Notes: a model not told the origin generated them from the sequence alone. A stretch of DNA of 64,000 bases from Variovorax sp. DXTD-1 (GCF_003984625.1 NZ_RWKH01000016.1:62001-126000), one strand, 5' to 3'. Shown: positions 18,036-27,561, numbered from the stretch's first letter. Translations and numbers: made by a program.

Positions 18036-19044
18036 CGCGGCGTCCCATGGCGGCGGCCGGCATCGCGGGCCTTGCGGCCGCGCGGCCCGCGGCTGCTTTC
18101 TGCACGCCGAAAAGGATGCCGGCGGTCACCAGCAGCAGGCCGGCAATCAGGTTCCAGTACAGCGGCTCGTCGAGCCAGATCACCGCGCCGAAGGCCGAGA
18201 GGCCGGGCACCAATGCCGTGATCATGGTGCTGCGCACTGGCCCGAAGTACTGGATCATTTTCGTGAAGGTAATGCCCGAGATCACCACCGAGCCGACGCC
18301 CTGGAACAGCATCTGGAACGCCACCTCGCCCCAGGGCGCGGTGCCGATGTGGCTCACGACCGCGCCGCCCGCCACCAGCAGGCTGTACACAGGCACGTAG
18401 GTCAGCAGCGCAAACACGGTAATGGCGATGGTCGCGCGCACCGCGTCGAGCCCGTGGCGGCGTGCCACCACGCTGTAGCAGGCCCAGCAGAAGGCCGCGC
18501 CCATGAAGAGCAGGTCGCCCTTCCAGACCTCGCCGCCCTCGAAGGCGTGCAGCAGGCTGCGCCCGCCGACCATGAGGTCGCCGGCAACGATCAGCGCCAA
18601 GCCGAAGGCCCGGCCCGGCGTGATTCGGTCGCGCAGCACCAGGGCGGCCAGCAGCGTGGTCCACAGCGGCAGGCTGCCCGGCATCAGCACCGCGGCATGG
18701 CCGGCGGGCGCAAAGAAGAAGCCGCTGTACGCAAGCATGGCGTAGGCCAGGCCGCCGAAGACGCCGGCGGTGGCGGTGACGCGCAGAGAAAGAGGCGAAA
18801 GCCCGAACAGCGACGAGGCCGTGCCACCCTGTTGCTCGCGGCGGCTCTTCATGACCAGCCACGCACCCCATGGAACCAGCACCATGCTGGCGCCGCAGAT
18901 GCGCGCCAGGGCCAGGTCGAAAGGCGTGAGAGAACGGCCGGCCGAGGCGCGGGCGATGACGATGAAGGCGGTCCAGACCAGCACGGTGACCGCGGCCGCG
19001 CCGATGCCGAGCGTGCGGGGCGAAAAACGGGGCGTGGCAGGCAT
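18028..19044 (-). CDS. EamA/DMT-superfamily transporter
   Basis: A 338-aa inner-membrane protein with ten predicted helices in two EamA repeats. The first repeat includes TPFDLALARICGASMVLVPWGAWL; the second includes FGPVRSTMITALVPGLSAFGAVIWLDEPLYWNLIAGLLLVTAG. Its members export amino acids, purines or other metabolites; the substrate cannot be told from sequence. The alanine-rich cytosolic tail is about 30 residues. Its end overlaps the tsaB start by 8 bp, so it appears to be first in the exporter-tsaB-rimI-glycosylase run. Confidence 0.9.
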   Translation of the reverse strand: MPATPRFSPRTLGIGAAAVTVLVWTAFIVIARASAGRSLTPFDLALARICGASMVLVPWGAWLVMKSRREQQGGTASSLFGLSPLSLRVTATAGVFGGLAYAMLAYSGFFFAPAGHAAVLMPGSLPLWTTLLAALVLRDRITPGRAFGLALIVAGDLMVGGRSLLHAFEGGEVWKGDLLFMGAAFCWACYSVVARRHGLDAVRATIAITVFALLTYVPVYSLLVAGGAVVSHIGTAPWGEVAFQMLFQGVGSVVISGITFTKMIQYFGPVRSTMITALVPGLSAFGAVIWLDEPLYWNLIAGLLLVTAGILFGVQKAAAGRAAARPAMPAAAMGRRDA

Positions 19045-19091
19045 CCCCCGATTATCGAGGGCTCGCCGCCGCCCCGCCGGCCAGGGGCGAA

Positions 19092-19856
19092 TCAGCCGCC
19101 GTCGCTGCGCAAGACGGCCAGCCCCGCCTTGCGCAGCGCCGCCAGCGCCGAGCCCGGCGCCTCGGGCGACACCAGCAGATGGGCGGCGGCCGAAACCGGG
19201 TTGATCACCCAGGCCGAAGCGGCGCCGATTTTTTCCGAAGAGGCCAGCACCACCGTCTCGGCCGCCGCCGCCATGAGCGCGCGCTTGATCGCGGCCTCCT
19301 CGTCATCGCCGGTCGTCAGCCCGGCCTCGGCCTGCACGCCGGTCACGCCCATGAAGAAGGTGTCGGCATGGATGCGCGAGATGGCGTCCATGGCCGCGGC
19401 GCCCACCGCCACCATCGAATGCCTGAACAGCCGCCCGCCGATCAGCACCACCTCGACGGCGGCGTGGCCAGCCAGCTCGACCGCCACCGAGGGGCTGTGC
19501 GTCACCACGGTGGCACGCAGGCTTTCGGGCAGGTGCCGCGCCATCTGAACGGCCGTGGTGCCGCCGTCGATGAACACCACCTGCCCTGGCTGCACCATGC
19601 GTGCGGCGGCTCGGCCGATGGCCACCTTCTCCGCGGTTGCGAGCTGCAGGCGGCCTGCGAAGTCGGCTTCGGCCCTGGCAAGCGGCAGCGCCCCGCCGTG
19701 CACGCGCTGCAGCAGGCCCTCGGCGGCAAGCTCGCGCAGGTCGCGGCGGATGGTGTCTTCGGACAGCGCGAGTTCCTCGCTGAGCGACTTGGCGACGACG
19801 TTGCCATCGCGCTGGAGGACCGAGAGGATGTGTTGCTTGCGCTGGCGGGTGAGCAT
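19092..19856 (-). CDS. DeoR/GlpR-family transcriptional regulator
   Basis: A 254-aa repressor-type protein. The N-terminal DeoR helix-turn-helix spans about 5-58 (RQRKQHILSVL, SEDTIRRDLRELAAEGLLQRVHGGAL). The sugar-phosphate-binding DeoRC domain has VFIDGGTTAVQMARHLP and DTFFMGVTGVQAEAGLTT. Effectors in this family are phosphorylated sugars. The start ATG at 19856 matches the family N-terminus. It is divergent from nudK, and two direct repeats 20 bp apart lie between them (19887-19916), a likely operator. A link to nucleotide-sugar metabolism is inferred from that neighbour. Confidence 0.9.
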   Translation of the reverse strand: MLTRQRKQHILSVLQRDGNVVAKSLSEELALSEDTIRRDLRELAAEGLLQRVHGGALPLARAEADFAGRLQLATAEKVAIGRAAARMVQPGQVVFIDGGTTAVQMARHLPESLRATVVTHSPSVAVELAGHAAVEVVLIGGRLFRHSMVAVGAAAMDAISRIHADTFFMGVTGVQAEAGLTTGDDEEAAIKRALMAAAAETVVLASSEKIGAASAWVINPVSAAAHLLVSPEAPGSALAALRKAGLAVLRSDGG

Positions 19857-19886
19857 CGGGCGATCGTATCCGGCCAAGCCGCAGAT

Positions 19887-19916
19887 TGCACGAATTTTCT
19901 TGTTTTTGCACGAATT
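19887..19916. promoter_or_regulatory. tandem direct repeat TGCACGAATT x2, putative DeoR-type operator
   Basis: Two identical 10-bp copies of TGCACGAATT begin at 19887 and 19907, a 20-bp period (two helical turns), in the 79 bp between the DeoR-type regulator and nudK. DeoR-family regulators often bind direct repeats containing a CGAA-like core. Confidence 0.5.
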
Positions 19917-19935
19917 CCCGCATATGCTTTGCGCC

Positions 19936-20523
19936 ATGACCCTTCAAGACCGCGTCCGGGTGCACGAAGCCACCCTGCTTTCCGACAACTGGTACACGCT
20001 GAAGACCACCGCCTTCGACTGGCGCCGCAATGACGGCAAATGGCAGCGCATGCACCGCGAAACCTACGACCGGGGCAACGGCGCCACGCTGCTGCCCTAC
20101 AACCGGGCGCAGCGCACGGTGCTGCTGACGCGGCAGTTCCGCTACCCCGCCTTCGTCAACGGCCACGACGACCTGCTGATCGAAGCGGCCGCCGGCCTGC
20201 TGGACAACGCGGCGCCCGAGGAGCGCATTCGCGCCGAGGTGGAAGAAGAACTGGGCTACCGGCTCGGCGCGGTTCAGAAGATCTTCGAGACCTTCATGAG
20301 CCCGGGCTCGGTGACCGAGAAGCTGCACTTCTTCATCGCCGAGTACGAGCCTTCGATGCGCGTGGGCAATGGCGGCGGTCTGGCCGACGAGGGCGAGGAC
20401 ATCGAGGTGCTCGAACTCGGCATCGACGAGGCGCTGGCCATGGTGGCGGACGGGCGCATTGCCGATGCCAAGACCGTCATGCTGCTGTACCACGCGCAGC
20501 TGCATGTTTTTCCGCCGAGATAA
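19936..20523 (+). CDS. nudK: NUDIX hydrolase, GDP-mannose pyrophosphatase NudK type
   Basis: A 195-aa NUDIX enzyme. Its box AGLLDNAAPEERIRAEVEEELGY is one residue shorter than the general NUDIX consensus, and the catalytic EE pair is kept. The segments FMSPGSVTEKLHFFIAEY, GGLADEGEDIEVLEL and the C-terminal GRIADAKTVMLL match E. coli NudK closely. NudK hydrolyses GDP-mannose to mannose-1-phosphate and GMP. ATG 19936 is preferred over one 12 bp upstream. It is followed after 7 bp by dacB, so the two may be one transcript. Confidence 0.85.
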   Translation: MTLQDRVRVHEATLLSDNWYTLKTTAFDWRRNDGKWQRMHRETYDRGNGATLLPYNRAQRTVLLTRQFRYPAFVNGHDDLLIEAAAGLLDNAAPEERIRAEVEEELGYRLGAVQKIFETFMSPGSVTEKLHFFIAEYEPSMRVGNGGGLADEGEDIEVLELGIDEALAMVADGRIADAKTVMLLYHAQLHVFPPR

Positions 20524-20530
20524 TCGGCCG

Positions 20531-21961
20531 ATGGTTCTTCCTCGTCTCTCCTTCCTCCAGCCCGTCTGTGCGCTGTCCCTCGTCACGCTTTTCGCCTCCG
20601 GCGCCCACGCGCAGCAAGCCTTTCCGACCGAAGTAGAGACCGCCCTCGCGCGCGCCAAGGTGCCGCGCGATTCGGTGACCATGCTGGTGGCCGACGCCGA
20701 AGGCCTGCGCCCGCCGCGCCTGGCGTGGCGCTCGCAGGTGCCGGTGAACCCGGCGTCGATCATGAAGGTGGTGACCACCTACGCGGCGCTCGACCTGCTC
20801 GGCCCGGCCTACAGCTGGAACACGCCGGTCTACGTCGACGGCACGGTGAGCAACGGCGTGCTCAACGGCAACCTCTACATCAAGGGCCAGGGCGACCCCA
20901 AGCTGGTGCTCGAACGCGTGTGGCTGCTGCTGCGCCGCGTGCAGGGCCTGGGCATTACCACCGTGGGCGGCGACATCGTGCTCGACCGCAGCACTTTCGA
21001 AAACACGGCCGAGAACGACCCGGCCGCCTTCGACGGCGAGCCGCTGCGGCCCTACAACGCTTCGCCCGACGCGCTGCTGGTCAACTTCAAGTCGGTCAAC
21101 ATGACCTTCACGCCCGAGCGCGGCGGGCAGTTGGCGCGCATCAACTACGAGCCCCCGCTCGCCAGCGTCTCCATGCAGCCCACGATTGCGCTCGCGCCCG
21201 GCGAATGCGGCGACTGGCGCACGGCGATCAGGCCAGACTTCAGCGACCCGAACCGCATCCGCTTCAACGGCACCCTTCCGGCGGCCTGCGGCGAGAAGAG
21301 CTGGGCCGTGGCCTATGCCGACCCGCGCACCTACGGCCTGCGCGCCATTGGCGGCATGTGGGCCGAGATGGGCGGCCGCGTCGGCGGGCAGATGCGCGAC
21401 GGCCGGGTGCCGCCGGGCCTGAAGCCGGTGTTCGAGTTCGGCTCGCCCCCGCTGGCGGAGGTGATCCGCGACATCAACAAGTACAGCAACAACGTGATGG
21501 CGCAGCAGGTGTTCCTCACGCTCGGCCTCACGCAAAAGAACCGCGGCACGTTCGAGGCTTCGCGCAACGCGCTGGGCCAATGGTGGCGCGACCGCATCGG
21601 CACGGGCGAGGGGCAGCCGGTGTTCGACAACGGCTCGGGCCTGTCGCGCGAAGAGCGCATCAGCGCCGCGGCGCTCGGCAAGATGCTGCAGGTGGCGTGG
21701 CGCTCGCCGGTCATGCCGGAGCTGGTGTCGTCGCTGCCCGCCTCGGGCGTGGACGGCACGCTCAGGCGGCGCGCGCTGCGCTCGGGCGGCGCGGCGCACC
21801 TGAAGACCGGCACGCTGCGCGACTCTTCGGGCGTGGCCGGCTACGTGCATGGCGCGAGCGGGCGGCGCTACGTGCTGGTGGCCATTGCCAACGGCGAGAA
21901 CGCGGGTGCGGCGCGCGCGGCGTTCGATGCGCTGGTCGACTGGGCATACCAGGACAACTAG
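20531..21961 (+). CDS. dacB: D-alanyl-D-alanine carboxypeptidase/endopeptidase (PBP4, DacB type)
   Basis: A 476-aa periplasmic class C penicillin-binding protein that trims and cuts peptidoglycan cross-links. A signal peptide ends near AHAQ (residue 28). The three penicillin-binding motifs are S76-I-M-K79, S319-N-N321 and K425-T-G427. The long insert between the first two motifs, with LYIKGQGDPKL and DIVLDRSTFE, is the PBP4 signature. Start ATG 20531, seven bases after nudK. Confidence 0.95.
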   Translation: MVLPRLSFLQPVCALSLVTLFASGAHAQQAFPTEVETALARAKVPRDSVTMLVADAEGLRPPRLAWRSQVPVNPASIMKVVTTYAALDLLGPAYSWNTPVYVDGTVSNGVLNGNLYIKGQGDPKLVLERVWLLLRRVQGLGITTVGGDIVLDRSTFENTAENDPAAFDGEPLRPYNASPDALLVNFKSVNMTFTPERGGQLARINYEPPLASVSMQPTIALAPGECGDWRTAIRPDFSDPNRIRFNGTLPAACGEKSWAVAYADPRTYGLRAIGGMWAEMGGRVGGQMRDGRVPPGLKPVFEFGSPPLAEVIRDINKYSNNVMAQQVFLTLGLTQKNRGTFEASRNALGQWWRDRIGTGEGQPVFDNGSGLSREERISAAALGKMLQVAWRSPVMPELVSSLPASGVDGTLRRRALRSGGAAHLKTGTLRDSSGVAGYVHGASGRRYVLVAIANGENAGAARAAFDALVDWAYQDN

Positions 21962-22087
21962 GCGCCTGGCCAGCCGCACTGTGTACAGAAAACTTCTGTA
22001 GGTGATAGCCGCTTGCGCGCGGCAGGGGCGCTGCACAGAATCGGACGCCCGTTCGATTCGATACCCGTGCAACACAGGAGATACGCC

Positions 22088-23686
22088 TTGAAGACACCGC
22101 AACAACCTTCCCGCCTCTCGATGCAAAAAGGGGCGGCATCGGCGGCACTCGCCGGCGCCGCGCTGCTGCTCGCGGCCTGCGGCGGAGGAGGCGGTGGTGG
22201 CGGAGGCGGCATCGGGATCGGGCTTCCGCCACCCACGGCAGACACGGGCCGAGGCTCCGTCGTGACGGACCCGCCCGAGCAGGCGTCGAAGTTGACCGCC
22301 GACCAGTTCAGGTCGCTGCTCGAGGCCGATGCTTCGGGCAGGGCGCTGCTTCAGGTGACCGGCACGCCCAAGTGCGGCATCGAGACGCGCTATCTCGAAT
22401 ACCGCACCATCGGCGGCAAGAACGAAGCCACCAACGCCACGGCCGCGGTCATGGTGCCCTCCGGCGCGGACGTGGCCTGCAACGGCGCGCGGCCGGTGGT
22501 CTTGTATGCCCACGGCACTACCGCCGCGCGCAACTTCAACATCGCCAAGTGGACCGAAGCCGGCCAGCCGGCGGCCGGCGAAGGCCTCTTGGTTGCCGCC
22601 ATGTTCGCGGCGCAGGGCTACATCGTGGTGGCCCCCAACTACGCGGGCTACGACAAGTCGACGCTGCCCTATCACCCGTACCTGAACGGCGACCAGCAAG
22701 GCAAGGACATGGTCGATGCGCTCACCGCGGCGCGCAAGACCTTCGCGGGCATCAACGCGACCGATGCGGGCTCGCTGCTGATCACCGGCTATTCGCAGGG
22801 CGGCTACGTGGCCATGGCGGCGCACCGCGAGATGCAGGCCACGGGCAAGGCGGTAACGGCGTCGGCGCCGCTCTCGGCCCCGTCGGCCATCGGGCTGCTG
22901 GCGGACTACACCTTCCAGGGCTGGCCGGCGCTGGGCAGCACGCTCTTCGTGCCGCTGCTTTCGGCCAGCTGGCAGCAGCAGTTCGGCGACGTCTACGGCA
23001 GCACCAGCGACATTTACGAATCGCGGTACGCCGCGGGCATCGACACCCTGCTGCCGAGCCTGACGCCCATCGCCACGCTTTTCGCGAATGGAAAGCTGCC
23101 GCAGCTCGCGCTCTTTCCGGCGGGCGCCACGCCAGGACCGGTGAGCCCCGACCTGTCGATCTTCTATGGCGCCAACAACCTGATCCGCCAGAGCTACCTG
23201 ACGCAGGCGGCCAGCGACATCCAGGCGAACCCCTGCCCCGGCAATGCGCTGCCTCCCACGGAGGGTTCATTCAGCACGACTTCGCCGCTCGACTGCCGGC
23301 CGGCCGTGGGCTTCAGAAAGGCGGCGCGCGCCAACGACCTGCGCAACTGGCTGCCGACCCGGCCGGTGCTCATGTGCGGCGGCGCCAACGACCCGACCGT
23401 CAACTTCCTGAGCACCCGCGCCACCGCCGGCTACTTCCGCGCCCGGGGCATCCCCGCCGCCGCGCTGACCGTGATCGACCTGGAAGACAACGCCACCACC
23501 GACGCCTATTCCGCCGCCCGGGCCGGCTTTGCGCAGGCCAAGAGCACCCTGGCGCAGAACAGTCCGGGCAGTGACGCCGACAAGGCGCGGGCGGTCACCC
23601 TGGCCTATCACGGCACGCTGGCGCCGCCGTTCTGCCTGGCTTCGGCGCGCGGCTTCTTCCAGGGCGTGCTGGCCGCCGGCGGCTAG
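22088..23686 (+). CDS. secreted alpha/beta-hydrolase lipoprotein with poly-glycine linker
   Basis: A 532-aa protein. A TTG at 22088 is chosen because a GGAG lies 7 bp upstream; an internal ATG at 22121 would shorten the signal peptide. The lipobox LAAC is followed immediately by ten consecutive glycines, an unusually long flexible linker after the lipidated cysteine. The body is an alpha/beta hydrolase: YAHGTTAA oxyanion region, nucleophile elbow GYSQGG, and a late CGGANDPTVNF holding the probable Asp. Related proteins are annotated as secretory lipases or prolyl-oligopeptidase-like esterases. The substrate is unknown. It is the last gene before repeat copy 2. Confidence 0.85.
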   Translation: MKTPQQPSRLSMQKGAASAALAGAALLLAACGGGGGGGGGGIGIGLPPPTADTGRGSVVTDPPEQASKLTADQFRSLLEADASGRALLQVTGTPKCGIETRYLEYRTIGGKNEATNATAAVMVPSGADVACNGARPVVLYAHGTTAARNFNIAKWTEAGQPAAGEGLLVAAMFAAQGYIVVAPNYAGYDKSTLPYHPYLNGDQQGKDMVDALTAARKTFAGINATDAGSLLITGYSQGGYVAMAAHREMQATGKAVTASAPLSAPSAIGLLADYTFQGWPALGSTLFVPLLSASWQQQFGDVYGSTSDIYESRYAAGIDTLLPSLTPIATLFANGKLPQLALFPAGATPGPVSPDLSIFYGANNLIRQSYLTQAASDIQANPCPGNALPPTEGSFSTTSPLDCRPAVGFRKAARANDLRNWLPTRPVLMCGGANDPTVNFLSTRATAGYFRARGIPAAALTVIDLEDNATTDAYSAARAGFAQAKSTLAQNSPGSDADKARAVTLAYHGTLAPPFCLASARGFFQGVLAAGG

Positions 23687-23710
23687 CGGGGGCTTGGGGC
23701 TTCTTCCAGA

Positions 23711-23807
23711 AACACCGCGGAACCGGCTTCGCCGGGCCGCTGGTGTTGCCCCCTGCAAGGGGGTTGGCGTTGCGACACGAAGTGCGCGAAGACTGGGGGT
23801 TAGCCCA
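23711..23807 (-). repeat. intergenic structured repeat, copy 2
   Basis: About 97 bp, near-identical to 13263-13358. The hairpin is CCCCCT-GCA-AGGGGG at 23749-23763; its loop differs from copy 1 while the arms are kept. The last bases form the stop codon and final codons of sua5, so the element overlaps the gene end. Confidence 0.85.
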
Positions 23808-24801
23808 TCGACGCGCGTTGAAGGCGGTCGCGCACGCCTTCCCATTCGGGCATGTCCGGCGGCGTTTCCACCCAGATCAGCTTGACGCCCTGCGCGTCGA
23901 ACTCGCGCAGCACCGCGAACAGCTGGTGCGCGCTGGCCGCGGCGTCGTCGGGCATGCGCCGCTGCAGCACGCGCTGCGAATGGCTGCGCACTCCGGTGCG
24001 CGTCCACACCGCGATGTTCGCGGCGCCGGCGCCGAGCACGTCGAGCCCGGTCTGAATGGCCTTGGCATCCATCAACCGCAGCTTGGCATTGGGGGCGTAG
24101 TGCGCCTCCAGCGTGCCGGGGGCGCGCGGATCGGGCGTTTCGAGCACCTCGCGGTCGCTCAGGCGCTCGCCCAGCGCGGCCTCGACCTGCGCACGTGTGA
24201 TCAGGCCCGGCCGCAGCAGCACGGGCGCGCCGCGGCTGCAGTCGATGATGGTCGACTCGATGCCCACCTCGCAGGCGCCGCCGTCGACCACCGGCAGCGA
24301 ATCGCCGAATTCGTCGAACACATGCTGCGCCGTGGTCGGGCTCACGCGGCCGAAGCGGTTGGCGCTGGGCCCCGCAAGGCCGGGCACGCCCTGCTCGGCG
24401 CAGGCCTCGAGAAGTGCCTGCGCCACCGGATGCGAGGGGCAGCGCAAGCCGATGGTGTCCTGCCCGCCGGCCGCCGCGGCCGCAACGCCGGGCTGGCGGG
24501 TGACGATCAGCGTGAGCGGGCCGGGCCAGAAGGCCTGCACCAGCTTTTGCGCAAACGGGGGAAGCGGCTGCGCAAAGCGCGACAGAGCCTCGGTGCCCTT
24601 GATGCCGGCCGCCACGTGAACGATGAGCGGATGGTCCGAAGGCCTCCCCTTGGCCTTGAAGATGCCGGCCACCGCCATGTCGCTGGTGGCATCGGCGCCC
24701 AGGCCATAGACGGTTTCGGTCGGGAACGCGACCAGGCCGCCCGCGCGCAGCACGCGCGCGGCCTCGGCAATCGCCTGGGGAGACTGGCCGTCGAGAATCA
24801 T
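23800..24801 (-). CDS. sua5: L-threonylcarbamoyladenylate synthase (Sua5 type)
   Basis: The enzyme makes threonylcarbamoyl-AMP from threonine, bicarbonate and ATP for t6A tRNA modification. The 333-aa protein has the YrdC domain (about 1-200; FPTETVYGLGADA, KAKGRPSDHPLIVHV, PSANRFGRVSPTTAQHV) plus the C-terminal Sua5 domain after the linker PRAPGTLEAHYAPNA. It is therefore the long Sua5 type, not the short TsaC. Its ATG overlaps the purK stop by 4 bp. The C-terminus runs into repeat copy 2, which supplies the stop codon. Confidence 0.95.
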   Translation of the reverse strand: MILDGQSPQAIAEAARVLRAGGLVAFPTETVYGLGADATSDMAVAGIFKAKGRPSDHPLIVHVAAGIKGTEALSRFAQPLPPFAQKLVQAFWPGPLTLIVTRQPGVAAAAAGGQDTIGLRCPSHPVAQALLEACAEQGVPGLAGPSANRFGRVSPTTAQHVFDEFGDSLPVVDGGACEVGIESTIIDCSRGAPVLLRPGLITRAQVEAALGERLSDREVLETPDPRAPGTLEAHYAPNAKLRLMDAKAIQTGLDVLGAGAANIAVWTRTGVRSHSQRVLQRRMPDDAAASAHQLFAVLREFDAQGVKLIWVETPPDMPEWEGVRDRLQRASMG

Positions 24802-25991
24802 GCGAAGTCGGCCGCCGTGAGCGCCGGCAGGCCGAGCAGGGTGGCGGCTTGCGATGCCGCGGCGCGCACGCTTTCGAGCGTGGCGCCGGTGAAGGTGATG
24901 TGGCCCATCTTGCGGCCGCGTCGCGGTTCGACCTTGCCGTAGAGGTGCAGGTGCGCGCCGGGCAGCGCGAGCACGTCGCTCCAGCGCGGCGCCGCCGGCT
25001 TGTCGCCGCCCTCGGCGGTGAACCACAGGTCGCCCAGCAGGTTCAGCATGATCGCCGGGCTGTGCTGGCGCGGCGCGGCCAGCGGCAGGCCCGCCAGGGT
25101 GCGCACCTGCAGTTCGAACTGCGACACGTCGCAGGCTTCCATGGTGTAGTGGCCGCTGTTGTGCGGCCGCGGCGCCATTTCGTTCACCACCAGCGAGCCG
25201 TCGGTCAGCACGAAGAACTCGACGCACAGCACGCCCACGTAGTTCAGCCCGGTGGCAATGCTCTTTGCCGAGTTGATGGCGGCCTGCGCCACGGTCTTGG
25301 GCATGTTCTGCGCATGCACCTCGGTCACGGCCAGGATGCCGCCCCGGTGCAGGTTGCGCTGGGGCGGAAAGTGCACGATCTGCCCGTCGCGGCCGCGCGC
25401 CACGATCACCGAGCATTCGAACTCGAGCGGCAACAACTTTTCGAGCACGCACGGCACGCAGCCCGCAGCCTGCCAGGCATCGATCAGCTCGGCGCGCGTC
25501 GACACGCGCTGCTGGCCCTTGCCGTCGTAGCCGAGGCGGGCGGTCTTGAGAATGCCGGGCAGCAGCCCGTCCTCACCCGCGGCCAGTTGCGCCGCCGTCT
25601 CGATGACGGCGTACGGCGCGCAGGCCACGCCGCAGCGCGTGAAATGGGCCTTTTCGGCAATGCGGTCCTGCGCGATGGCAATGGCGGCCGCGTCGGGTGC
25701 CACCGGCCGGGCGACGGACAGCTTGTCCAGCGACGGCGCGGGCACGTTCTCGAACTCGGTGGTCACCGCGTCTGCCAGGCCCGCGAGCCGTGCCAGGCCA
25801 TCCACGTCGGCGTAGTCGGTATGGATGTGGTGATGGCTCACGCGGCCGGCCGGGCTGTCGGCGTCGGGGTCGAGCACCGCCGTGAAATAGCCCATGCGCT
25901 GGGCGGCGTGGGCGAACATGCGGCCCAGCTGGCCGCCGCCGAGCACGCCGAGCGTGGCGCCCGGAAGAATGGGAAGGTCGTTCTTGCTCAC
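24798..25991 (-). CDS. purK: N5-carboxyaminoimidazole ribonucleotide synthase
   Basis: PurK uses ATP and bicarbonate to make N5-CAIR from AIR in purine synthesis. The 397-aa ATP-grasp protein begins with the dinucleotide-like [17 protein letters not shown]. It has [12 protein letters not shown] and the [20 protein letters not shown] strand. [19 protein letters not shown] is the family signature near the C-terminus. It overlaps purE and sua5 by 4 bp at each end (ATGA), giving a tight three-gene operon. Confidence 0.97.
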   Translation of the reverse strand: MSKNDLPILPGATLGVLGGGQLGRMFAHAAQRMGYFTAVLDPDADSPAGRVSHHHIHTDYADVDGLARLAGLADAVTTEFENVPAPSLDKLSVARPVAPDAAAIAIAQDRIAEKAHFTRCGVACAPYAVIETAAQLAAGEDGLLPGILKTARLGYDGKGQQRVSTRAELIDAWQAAGCVPCVLEKLLPLEFECSVIVARGRDGQIVHFPPQRNLHRGGILAVTEVHAQNMPKTVAQAAINSAKSIATGLNYVGVLCVEFFVLTDGSLVVNEMAPRPHNSGHYTMEACDVSQFELQVRTLAGLPLAAPRQHSPAIMLNLLGDLWFTAEGGDKPAAPRWSDVLALPGAHLHLYGKVEPRRGRKMGHITFTGATLESVRAAASQAATLLGLPALTAADFA

Positions 25992-26539
25992 AGTGCACCC
26001 CCGCCTTGCGGCGAAAAAGGCGAAACGCCGCCCGCCTCCGCCGCGGGAGGCGGCGGCAGCGTCATGGCCTCGGCCGCGGTGGTTTGCGCGGTGCGGAAGG
26101 CGTCGAGCCGGGCGCGCAGCGCCGGATCGTTCACCGCCAGCATCGCCACCGCGAAAAGGGCCGCATTGGCGGCGCCCGCGTTGCCGATGGCAAAGGTTGC
26201 CACCGGAACGCCCTTGGGCATCTGCACGATGCTGTAGAGCGAATCGACCCCCTGCAGGTGACGGCTGGCCACCGGCACGCCCAGCACCGGCACGGTGGTC
26301 TTGGAGGCCAGCATGCCCGGCAGGTGGGCCGCGCCGCCCGCGCCCGCGATGATGGCGGTGAGCCCGCGCCCGGCGGCGCTTTCAGCGTACGCGAAGAGCG
26401 CATCGGGCATCCGGTGGGCCGAGACCACCTTCGCTTCGTGCTTGATTCCGAATTGCTGGAGAATCTCGACCGCGTTGCGCATCGTCTCCCAATCGGAGCT
26501 CGAGCCCATCACTACACCGACCTGAATGGTTTCGTTCAT
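25988..26539 (-). CDS. purE: N5-carboxyaminoimidazole ribonucleotide mutase
   Basis: PurE moves the carboxyl group of N5-CAIR to C4, giving CAIR. The 183-aa protein has the family opening [14 protein letters not shown], the active-site loop VVSAHRMPD with the essential His, and [12 protein letters not shown]. It ends with about 20 extra residues rich in Pro and Gly compared with the usual ~165 aa. It leads the purE-purK-sua5 operon and is divergent from the CnoX-type gene across 36 bp, so the promoters must overlap. Confidence 0.97.
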   Translation of the reverse strand: MNETIQVGVVMGSSSDWETMRNAVEILQQFGIKHEAKVVSAHRMPDALFAYAESAAGRGLTAIIAGAGGAAHLPGMLASKTTVPVLGVPVASRHLQGVDSLYSIVQMPKGVPVATFAIGNAGAANAALFAVAMLAVNDPALRARLDAFRTAQTTAAEAMTLPPPPAAEAGGVSPFSPQGGGAL

Positions 26540-26575
26540 GGTTTCAATTTTACGTTTCACCCCCAGCTGGTTCCG

Positions 26576-27499
26576 ATGATCGACATCACTCTCGAAAATT
26601 TTCAGGCCGAACTGATCGAAGGCTCGGTCGCCACGCCGGTGCTGCTGGACATCTGGGCCGAATGGTGCGGCCCGTGCAAACAGCTCGGCCCGGTGCTCGA
26701 AAAGCTCGAAACCGAGTACGCCGGCCGCTTCACGCTGGCCAAGCTCGACGCCGACAAGGTGCCGCAGATTTCGTCGCAGCTGTCGGAGATGTTCGGCGTG
26801 CGCAGCATTCCGTTCTGCGTGATGTTCAAGGACGGCCAGCCGGTCGACGGCTTCGTCGGCGCCATTCCGGCCGACAAGATCCGCGAATTCCTGGACAAGC
26901 ACGTGCCCGGCGCCGAAGAGGTCGAGGCCGCCTCCGAGGAAGCCGCGGCCCAGGAAGCGCTGGCCGAGGGCGACACCGAAGGCGCGCTCGAGCGGCTGCA
27001 GCATGCGGTGGCCACCGACCCGGCCAACGACGATGCGCGCTTCGACTACATCAAGCTGCTGCTGCAGCAGGGCCGCATCGACGACGCCAAGGTGGCGTTT
27101 GCCCCGGTCATCGCCAAGACGACGCTGGTGCGCCGCTTCGATTCGCTGCAGCGCTGGATGGACGCCATCGATTTTGCGGCGCCGGCGGCCTCCGGAGCCG
27201 CGCCCTCATTGGCTGACTTCGACGCCAAGATCGCCGCCGGCAAGCGCGACTTCGACGCCCGTTTCGGCCGCGCCCGCCTGCTGATGGCCGAGCAGCGCTG
27301 GACCGACGCCATGGACGAACTGCTCGAGATCCTGATGCGCGACAAGAGCTGGAACGAAGAACTCGCGCGCAAGACCTACATCGCGATCCTCGATCTGATC
27401 GAGCCGCCGAAGGTGAAAGTGGCCGACGGGCAGATTCCGCCGGACGATCCGCTGGTGGCCACGTATCGCCGCCGGCTCAGCAGCGTGGTGTTGAGTTGA
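26576..27499 (+). CDS. cnoX: thioredoxin-domain co-chaperone (CnoX/YbbN type)
   Basis: A 307-aa protein with an N-terminal thioredoxin domain (about 1-108) and a C-terminal tetratricopeptide-like helical part (about 120-307). The active site is WCGPC with C31 and C34. E. coli CnoX has lost this motif while other proteobacterial CnoX proteins keep it, so this one is probably redox-active. CnoX proteins hold unfolding clients and pass them to GroEL or DnaK. The ATG at 26576 is the first of the frame. It is followed by a palindrome and an intrinsic terminator. Confidence 0.9.
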   Translation: MIDITLENFQAELIEGSVATPVLLDIWAEWCGPCKQLGPVLEKLETEYAGRFTLAKLDADKVPQISSQLSEMFGVRSIPFCVMFKDGQPVDGFVGAIPADKIREFLDKHVPGAEEVEAASEEAAAQEALAEGDTEGALERLQHAVATDPANDDARFDYIKLLLQQGRIDDAKVAFAPVIAKTTLVRRFDSLQRWMDAIDFAAPAASGAAPSLADFDAKIAAGKRDFDARFGRARLLMAEQRWTDAMDELLEILMRDKSWNEELARKTYIAILDLIEPPKVKVADGQIPPDDPLVATYRRRLSSVVLS

Positions 27500-27505
27500 G
27501 CGAGT

Positions 27506-27529
27506 AATTGCTCATTGCAATGAGCAATT
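27506..27529. repeat. perfect 24-bp palindrome (half-site AATTGCTCATTG)
   Basis: The two 12-bp halves are exact reverse complements with no spacer, starting 7 bp after the cnoX stop. It is AT-rich against high-GC surroundings. It could be an operator or the first of two transcription stops; TTTTAT follows it. Confidence 0.7.
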
Positions 27530-27533
27530 TTAT

Positions 27534-27561
27534 AAAAAAGCGACTTGGTAGTCGCTTTTTT
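27534..27561. terminator. intrinsic terminator after cnoX
   Basis: Stem AAAAAAGCGACT / AGTCGCTTTTTT (12 bp) with loop TGGT. It ends in a T-run on either strand and separates cnoX from hipBA. Confidence 0.9.

Noticed and set aside
20477..22825. 782-codon minus-strand frame opposite dacB and the lipoprotein hydrolase
   Set aside because: It spans two real genes with recognised motifs and shows no domain of its own.
23800..25452. Longer 550-codon reading extending sua5 upstream into purK
   Set aside because: The extra N-terminal part is an out-of-frame read of purK; the ATG at 24801 with a 4-bp overlap gives a standard Sua5.
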